Part shown: positions 63,593 through 64,000 of the stretch, in pieces
How positions within the stretch are numbered: position 1 is the stretch's first letter
Layout of the letters: every line of letters starts with the position of its first letter
Source of the DNA: Diphasiastrum complanatum
Taxonomy: Eukaryota > Streptophyta > Lycopodiopsida > Lycopodiales > Lycopodiaceae
NCBI GenBank assembly: GCA_029204225.1
Contig: CM055096.1
Coordinates: forward strand, 73,972,919 to 74,036,918
Reading direction: 5' to 3'
DNA length: 64,000 bases
The notes under the pieces: model-generated
What the model was told of the DNA's origin: nothing
Seen by the model: only the letters and a program-made list of their open reading frames with translations
The model's database searches: none
Position numbers and translations under genes: made by a program

Positions 63593-64000
63593 ACTTGCCA
63601 ATCTGATCATTTTTCTCTTGCAAATTTATATCCATCCAACATAAATGAATGGGAACCGAGTGGATCTTTAGCAGATCTGTTAGATGTTATTCACACTGAT
63701 ATTGGACAGCTGCAATATCGAGGTAGAACTACAAAAGATCTAGCTGATAGTGGGATCTTTTTTTATGAATCAATGTACATTCCTGATACAAAAGAAAATT
63801 ATGGACAAATAGTACCAATTCCATTATCTAGTTTTGAAAGTGATGAATGGATTGCACCAGATGCTACAGTTTCAGAATCATTTCGCTGCAAGATATATAA
63901 TGATGTAAAAAATTCATTAAAAATGAGCACGGGATCAAAAACAGTCAGATTGAGTTGGTTTATTTTCTTGAATATATTTGTGGGTTTCTTTTCAAGTGTC
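63593..64000 (+). CDS. Unidentified open frame running off the right edge
   Basis: After a TAA at 63590-63592 the frame stays open for 136 codons to the window end: QSDHFSLANLYPSNINEWEP...SGIFFYESMYIPDTKENYGQ...SSFESDEWIAPDAT, then a hydrophobic end (SWFIFLNIFVGFFSSV). The first ATG is at 63772, so the beginning could be an exon or the tail of an upstream frame. The composition looks coding, acidic then hydrophobic. I recognise no family. It could be a host exon or part of a further mobile element. Confidence 0.4.

Overview
This window is nuclear DNA from a land plant with a large, repeat-rich genome. The evidence is plant-type spliced genes, a 12 kb intron packed with transposons, Ty1/copia and Ty3/gypsy retrotransposons primed by initiator-Met tRNA, plant-like LINEs, a tRNA-derived SINE and many long AG/CT microsatellites. 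The style would suit a gymnosperm or another big-genome lineage, but the sequence alone does not settle the species. No bacterial operon, CRISPR array, tRNA or rRNA gene was seen.

Layout. 1-8.8 kb: minus-strand Ty3/gypsy remains (one element without reverse transcriptase, one decayed gag) and a hAT transposase fragment. 8.8-13.7 kb: a GC-rich island that looks like a decayed hAT-type transposon with two convergent reading frames. 13.9-26.7 kb: a guanosine deaminase-like gene (three exons visible, plus strand) whose last intron of 12,027 bp holds a copia element with intact ends, a nested hAT-type MITE and two LINE remnants. 27-41.1 kb: no host gene recognised, but SINE copies, copia pieces, a 204-bp hAT-type MITE with a perfect 8-bp target duplication, and a second copia element with LTRs. 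41.9-46.6 kb: a MIKC-type MADS-box gene on the minus strand; its seven coding exons join in phase to about 619 residues, and its last exon carries a 198-residue tandem duplication. 47-54.4 kb: a glutamate-receptor-like pseudogene fragment, local duplications, hairpins and a short LTR element without pol. 56.5-59.4 kb: a complete ten-exon inositol-3-phosphate synthase gene, minus strand, 510 residues. 61-64 kb: another gypsy gag relic, degenerate repeats and an unidentified open frame leaving the right edge.

The host genes (purine nucleoside deamination, transcriptional control, inositol synthesis) show no functional link. The strongest theme is transposon decay: four separate LTR elements here have lost reverse transcriptase by internal deletion, and catalytic glutamates and tryptophan codons have been hit by G-to-A type changes. 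The most unusual host feature is the expanded repeat exon of the MADS-box gene, followed by a frameshifted, diverged third copy of part of the repeat.
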